Assembly (NCBI GenBank): GCA_015680685.1 | Contig: MNCI01004619.1 | Location: forward strand, 49,461-113,460 | Source: Gnetum montanum | Lineage: Eukaryota; Streptophyta; Gnetopsida; Gnetales; Gnetaceae | Length of the DNA: 64,000 nt | Reading direction: 5' to 3' | In this document: in pieces, positions 59,859-64,000 of the stretch | Numbering within the stretch: position 1 is the stretch's first letter | Layout: each line of letters starts with the position of its first letter | The notes under the pieces: model-generated | Database searches by the model: none | The model's input: the letters and a program-made list of their open reading frames with translations, nothing else | What the model was told of the DNA's origin: nothing | Made by a program: the position numbers and the translations under genes

Positions 59859-59859
59859 T

Positions 59860-59877
59860 TGGTGCCATTGCCAGGGA
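59860..59877 (+). other. Primer-binding site, tRNA-Asp-like
   Basis: TGGTGCCATTGCCAGGGA, three transitions from the TGGCGCCGTTGCCGGGGA site typical of Athila/Tat elements. Found right after the LTR end. This is the main reason for the Tat/Athila label. Confidence 0.75.
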
Positions 59878-60029
59878 CCTTTGGTTTGATACATGCACTA
59901 TCTAGAACTTAATGAAAATTATTTAAGCTCATTGGAGTGAATCCTAAAGTTGTAATCATTCAAAAAATAAAAAATAATAATCATAATTAAAAGCACACTA
60001 AAGTTCTTTTCTAATCCAAAATATCTTCT

Positions 60030-62400
60030 TCTCACATGCATGATGAATCAAAATCATTAGTACCCCAAGAATTCAAAGTGGTGTACACTCATCTAGATGA
60101 GTTTGTACCTGATTTCACCTTCATCCTACATCAGGATGAACAACTGTGGTGGAGAGACATGGAGGACAATGTTGTGTTGTTGCCCGACCGATCTATATCT
60201 AGGATGCTGCTCTAAACTCTTAATATGTTGAGCATCCAAGATCTTCACAAAGAATATGTTATGCAAGACCATGACTATCAGGACAATTGTCCCACTAAAA
60301 CACAACACAAAAGATAGTGGTACCAGGAGAAGTGCCATGAAGCTATGAAGGGGAAACAGTTCACTAATCCCTTGTTCCTACTAAGGCAAAAAGATAATGA
60401 GGATCCTCTCTCTAAAGGTTTTCAACATGAATATTCTCCACCCCTTAACTCTGGTGAAGGAGGCTTGAACCCAAATTTAAAGTTCATTATCAATAATCCT
60501 AGTTCAGGCAAGAGTAGCTCCAAGAGTAGAAGTCAAAGTAGGGGCTTGGATAAGTATTGTGATGACGATAAAGCTGATGACTGTGGCCACAATAATTGAA
60601 GAGGAGGTGGTAGACACTATGGTGGTAGTTGTCCTCCTCCCTCTTTACCTTCTTCAACTACATCTTCTTTCTCCTCTAAATCTAATCAAAACCATAAAGG
60701 ACGAAATCATGATGAAGGTGAACATTGGGACAATGATCAAAGGACGTATCATGAATGAAGAGGTAGTAGAGGACATCATAGGTGTCATTAAAATCATGAT
60801 GTTGAAGAACCTTTTCTTGTCACTTGAAGCATGCTAAACATTATAGAGGTAGTCAGAATTCCAACCAAGCATGTGAAACATAGCAAAATTAAGAGGTTGA
60901 ATATGAACAATATCCCCAAATTTAGAGGGGGATATAACTTAGATCCATCTTCAAGCCTTTCATGATGCTTGTGCCTTGTAGAGTATTAAAAATAATTAGA
61001 AAAAACTTAAGCCATTTCTCAAGACACTCACAAAAGAAGTAGAAGGTTGGTACTGCTCTTTGGAGCTAGAATCAATTTGTAGATGGAATATGATACTTAA
61101 GTTGTTTAATGATAAATATTAGATCTACTCTTGAGTGTCTGATTTGAGAAAGTAAATCTAAGGCTAGTGACAAGGAATACATGATCCCTTGGATGCGATC
61201 ATGGATAGATATTATTTCCTTTTGCATAGATGTCCTAGCCATGGTTATTCTCAACGAGAGCAACTTTGCCATATCATAAATGGGCTCCAATCAGAAACAA
61301 GAAGAACCCTTGGGGTCTATGCTCAAGGGAGACTATTACAATTAAGGGTTCATTAGATTCAAAGGTTATTTGAGTAGGTCATAAAAGAATAAGGTAAATT
61401 GAGGAAATAGGAAAGCACTAAAGAATATAATTAGGATCCTTTCATTAGAAAAAGGGAGGTTCAATTCTGTAACAGTGAGGGGGAGGCACCACTTAATGAA
61501 GTAGTACAACAAAAAACCTTGTCAATTCAAAAATCTATTTGTAAAATTTCAAACAAGGTGGACAAGATGTTTAAATCTTTGGATGAAAATTCTAAACTTC
61601 TTTGAAAATTGTAGAGGAATTCAAAGAGCAAGGTAGTGATCGTGATTACAGGAGAAGAAAGGAAGTTGAATGTGCCTACTAAAGGGATAAGGGCAAAGCT
61701 GTTGTAGTAGAAGAGGTTCTGGAGTTAGAATGAAATGATGATGGTGGGTGTGACATCTACCAATATGAACATCTTAAGAAATGCTACCCTATTATGTCAC
61801 ACTTGTAGGAATCTGTAGTGTATGCTCTGAATCCTAGACTAGCAAGAAGGAAAATACCTAGAAGATTACCTTATCCTCAAGGAAATCCTAGGAAGTTCCA
61901 CCAACAATAAGCTTACTATCCAAGTGAAGCTCCATCATAATCATATGGGTAGTACCAATAGTGGTAGCATCCATAGTCATGGGGGATGCCACCACTAAGG
62001 TAGTAGTACCTTTACAAGTAGCCAGATCTATATGAGTACTATGTATAGCAATCCATGTATCCACATGACTCTTCCAGTCAAGCTTCTTTTTAACATCACT
62101 ACTACCCTCTGGAGTATTATAGAACTCATTCTCCATCTCCTATAGGGAAATCCCCATATCTTTATCACCCTCCTCATTCCTCTGCACATGTCCCTCTATC
62201 CTCAATCCAATTACCACCTACTCCATCCATGCAGGGTGAGATTCCCATGTAGCTATAGCAATGTAATGCTACCAAGGTCTTTAACTTACAACTGGTTCCT
62301 TTGCTGAGTGGTTTGGAACCTAGACCCAGAAAAAGACCATTCTTTTGAACCAATGGCCCTAAAAAGCCTTCACCAACTTATGTGGCCAATCGTCCTATGT
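60030..62400 (+). pseudogene. Gypsy gag (copy C)
   Basis: Frames at 60345-60599 (Ser/Lys-rich, ending CGHNN) and around 61130-61380 (LDILSF-like, equivalent to 20930-21100 of copy A), followed by a Lys/Glu-rich linker and a Pro/Tyr-rich tail to 62400. Interrupted repeatedly. Longer at its 5' side than copy A, because it keeps the leader. Confidence 0.55.
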
Positions 62401-62559
62401 CTCCTTCATCCTTTTCATATATTTTCTTTGAGAAACCCTAAAACCAAATGCCTCCCAAGATCCATACAATCATGTTAACCCATAATGTATCTAATTGAAT
62501 CAAGGCTAGCAATCTTCCCAGGAAAAGAGCTAATCTTAAAAGTCCTTGCATGTACTTGT

Positions 62560-62870
62560 AGATTATTGGAAATGAGCCATGCAAGGCTCTTCTTGATTTA
62601 GGTTCTCGTGTCAATATAATTTCTCACAAAATGTACACAACTTAGAACCTACCTTCTCCCAAGAAGAGCAACATTCATTTAGAATTGGTTGATTAGTCCA
62701 ACACTATTTCCTTGGAATTAGTGGGGGACATTATAACCACTATCTATGGGTGTTCCTATCCTACTGATTTCCTAGTGATCAAGGTTGATAACTACAAGGG
62801 AAACTCCCCAATCATTATGGAAAGGGCTTGGTTAAGCACTATTGATACATGAATGGATATTAGAGATCTT
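62560..62870 (+). pseudogene. Gypsy aspartic protease domain (copy C)
   Basis: Reads CKALLDLGSRVNIIS, the catalytic DxG segment with Leu at the middle place, then DFLVIKVDNYKGNSPIIM and RAWLST. It parallels 22270-22560 of copy A. Contains stops. Confidence 0.65.
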
Positions 62871-63469
62871 TCCCATGGAATTTCCAAGAAAAATGCTTTT
62901 GGAAAGATCAAGAAAAAGAGAGTTCCATGCATCACGTATAGTGATACAAGGTGCAACTATGTGCAGAAATTATGGTATATCAAAAGTACATCAATGAAAT
63001 CATGTAGAAATTATGTAGATGAATCTAAAATCCAAAAGTGCCTATACATAGTAGCCACAAAACAAGAGGACACCCAATGACTAACAACTGATCTTGAAAG
63101 TAACACACTTTGCATAGAACTAGTTGAGAGCTTAACTTGTGCCTGTGTTGAAGGCATGTATGAACTAGAGCATGTTCATCCCCAAATTTTTGATGATGAA
63201 ATTAATGATACTTATTGGGGAAAGTTAGAAATCCCTAACAATTTTAAATAGCAACCTAGAGAGTTGAAAACTCTACTTGCCAACATGGAGTATCCATTTC
63301 TACAAAATGGAAAGCTAGTAATAATCATTGCCAACCTTGCTCTTGAATAGAAAGAGAAGCTACTAAATGTGGTTAACAAATGGTCAATAGCCTTTGCTTG
63401 GCCATATTCTAAACTCACTAGGATTGATCCTAGGATATGCTAGCATCTCATCGATACTGATCCTTCCAT

Positions 63470-64000
63470 CAAGCCAAAGAGACAACCATAATGACAGTTG
63501 AACCCCAAATTGAAGAAGATCATTAAAGAGGAAATTGAACAACTCCTCAAAGTGAGGTTCATCTATCTAATTATAGATAGTGAATGGGTTATCCCACTTG
63601 TGATTGTGCCAAAGAAAGGTGGCAAGTGAAGGATGTGTATTGATTATAGGTTGTTAAACATGGTGATGTTCAAAGATCATTTTCCATTATCATTTGTGAT
63701 CCAGGTGTTTAACACTATCTCTAGGCATTGGTATTATAGCTTTTTAGATGGTTATAGTGGCTATAACCAGATTCAAATCACACCAGATGATCATTCCAAA
63801 ACTATATTCACAAGTCCCTAGGGGACTTCTACATAACAAAAGATGTTATTTGGTTTGTGCAATGCTACTGCAACTTTCCAACCCTTTGTCTAGAGCATTT
63901 TTCAATAATAGATTGGTAGAAAGGTTTAAGTTTTCATGGATGACTTTTCCACCTATGGTGCTACATTTGAGTAAGCCCTAGACCGTCTTGGGAAAGTGTT
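63470..64000 (+). pseudogene. Gypsy reverse transcriptase (copy C), cut by window end
   Basis: MCIDYRLLNMVMFKDHFPLS (63633 on) and FLDGYSGYNQIQITPDD are RT blocks; VFMDDFSTYGATFE near 63934-63975 is the catalytic block with both Asp kept. A frame shift follows TSP near 63820, and stops occur. Domain continues past base 64000. Confidence 0.85.

Noticed and set aside
1-64000. Host protein-coding genes
   Set aside because: All frames with recognisable content trace to retroelements or the virus; no exon-like series or known plant protein was found.

Overview
The window is nuclear DNA of a plant, from a large and repeat-choked genome. It is very AT-rich and CpG-poor. I found no intact cellular gene, no tRNA or rRNA, and no exon I could tie to a host protein. 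Almost everything recognisable is a decayed retroelement: Ty3/Gypsy copies (mostly Tat/Athila-like, one chromovirus-like), one Copia-like element without pol, and LINE fragments. The texture suits a gymnosperm or another giant plant genome, but nothing here fixes the species.

Layout. 1-1841: 3' end and LTR of a Tat/Athila-like Gypsy; this LTR keeps many CpGs. About 2400-12960: remnants of minus-strand Gypsy elements with a nested LTR (6460-8090). 12965-14742: LINE with endonuclease and reverse transcriptase (RT) traces. 14743-18549: short LTR element with TGTTA/TAACA ends. 19400-19803: LINE ORF1-like scrap. 20085-37066: plus-strand Tat/Athila-like Gypsy (gag, protease, RT, RNase H, integrase, then an extra 3' reading frame and 3' LTR), split by a minus-strand Copia-like element (25809-31163). 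36876-37369: a perfect inverted repeat bounded by single Ns, probably an assembly fault. 38968-39831 and 53306-54214: a matching LTR pair of a minus-strand chromovirus-like Gypsy, with gag and protease at 51600-53280. The material between them is nested: degenerate ~120-bp repeats, the viral insertion, and an unknown coiled-coil frame. 54240-58990: more Gypsy gag, LTR and integrase. 59005-64000: a second Tat/Athila-like copy that runs off the window in its RT.

The standout is 41742-47480, an endogenous pararetrovirus (Caulimoviridae), much better preserved than its surroundings. It has two inverted units. The minus-strand unit carries 60-bp identical terminal repeats, a leader with two overlapping hydrophobic small ORFs, a tRNA-Met primer-binding site inside the main frame, RT and RNase H, and a promoter with a TATA box. 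The plus-strand unit carries a 30K-type movement protein. Both share an apparently identical 585-bp coding block, then diverge in frame into MP or RT. No coat-protein zinc finger or aspartic protease is visible. The RT unit corresponds to a circle of only about 3.7 kb, so a divided (bipartite) genome is a serious possibility beside post-integration rearrangement. Bipartite organisation has been proposed for some endogenous florendoviruses.
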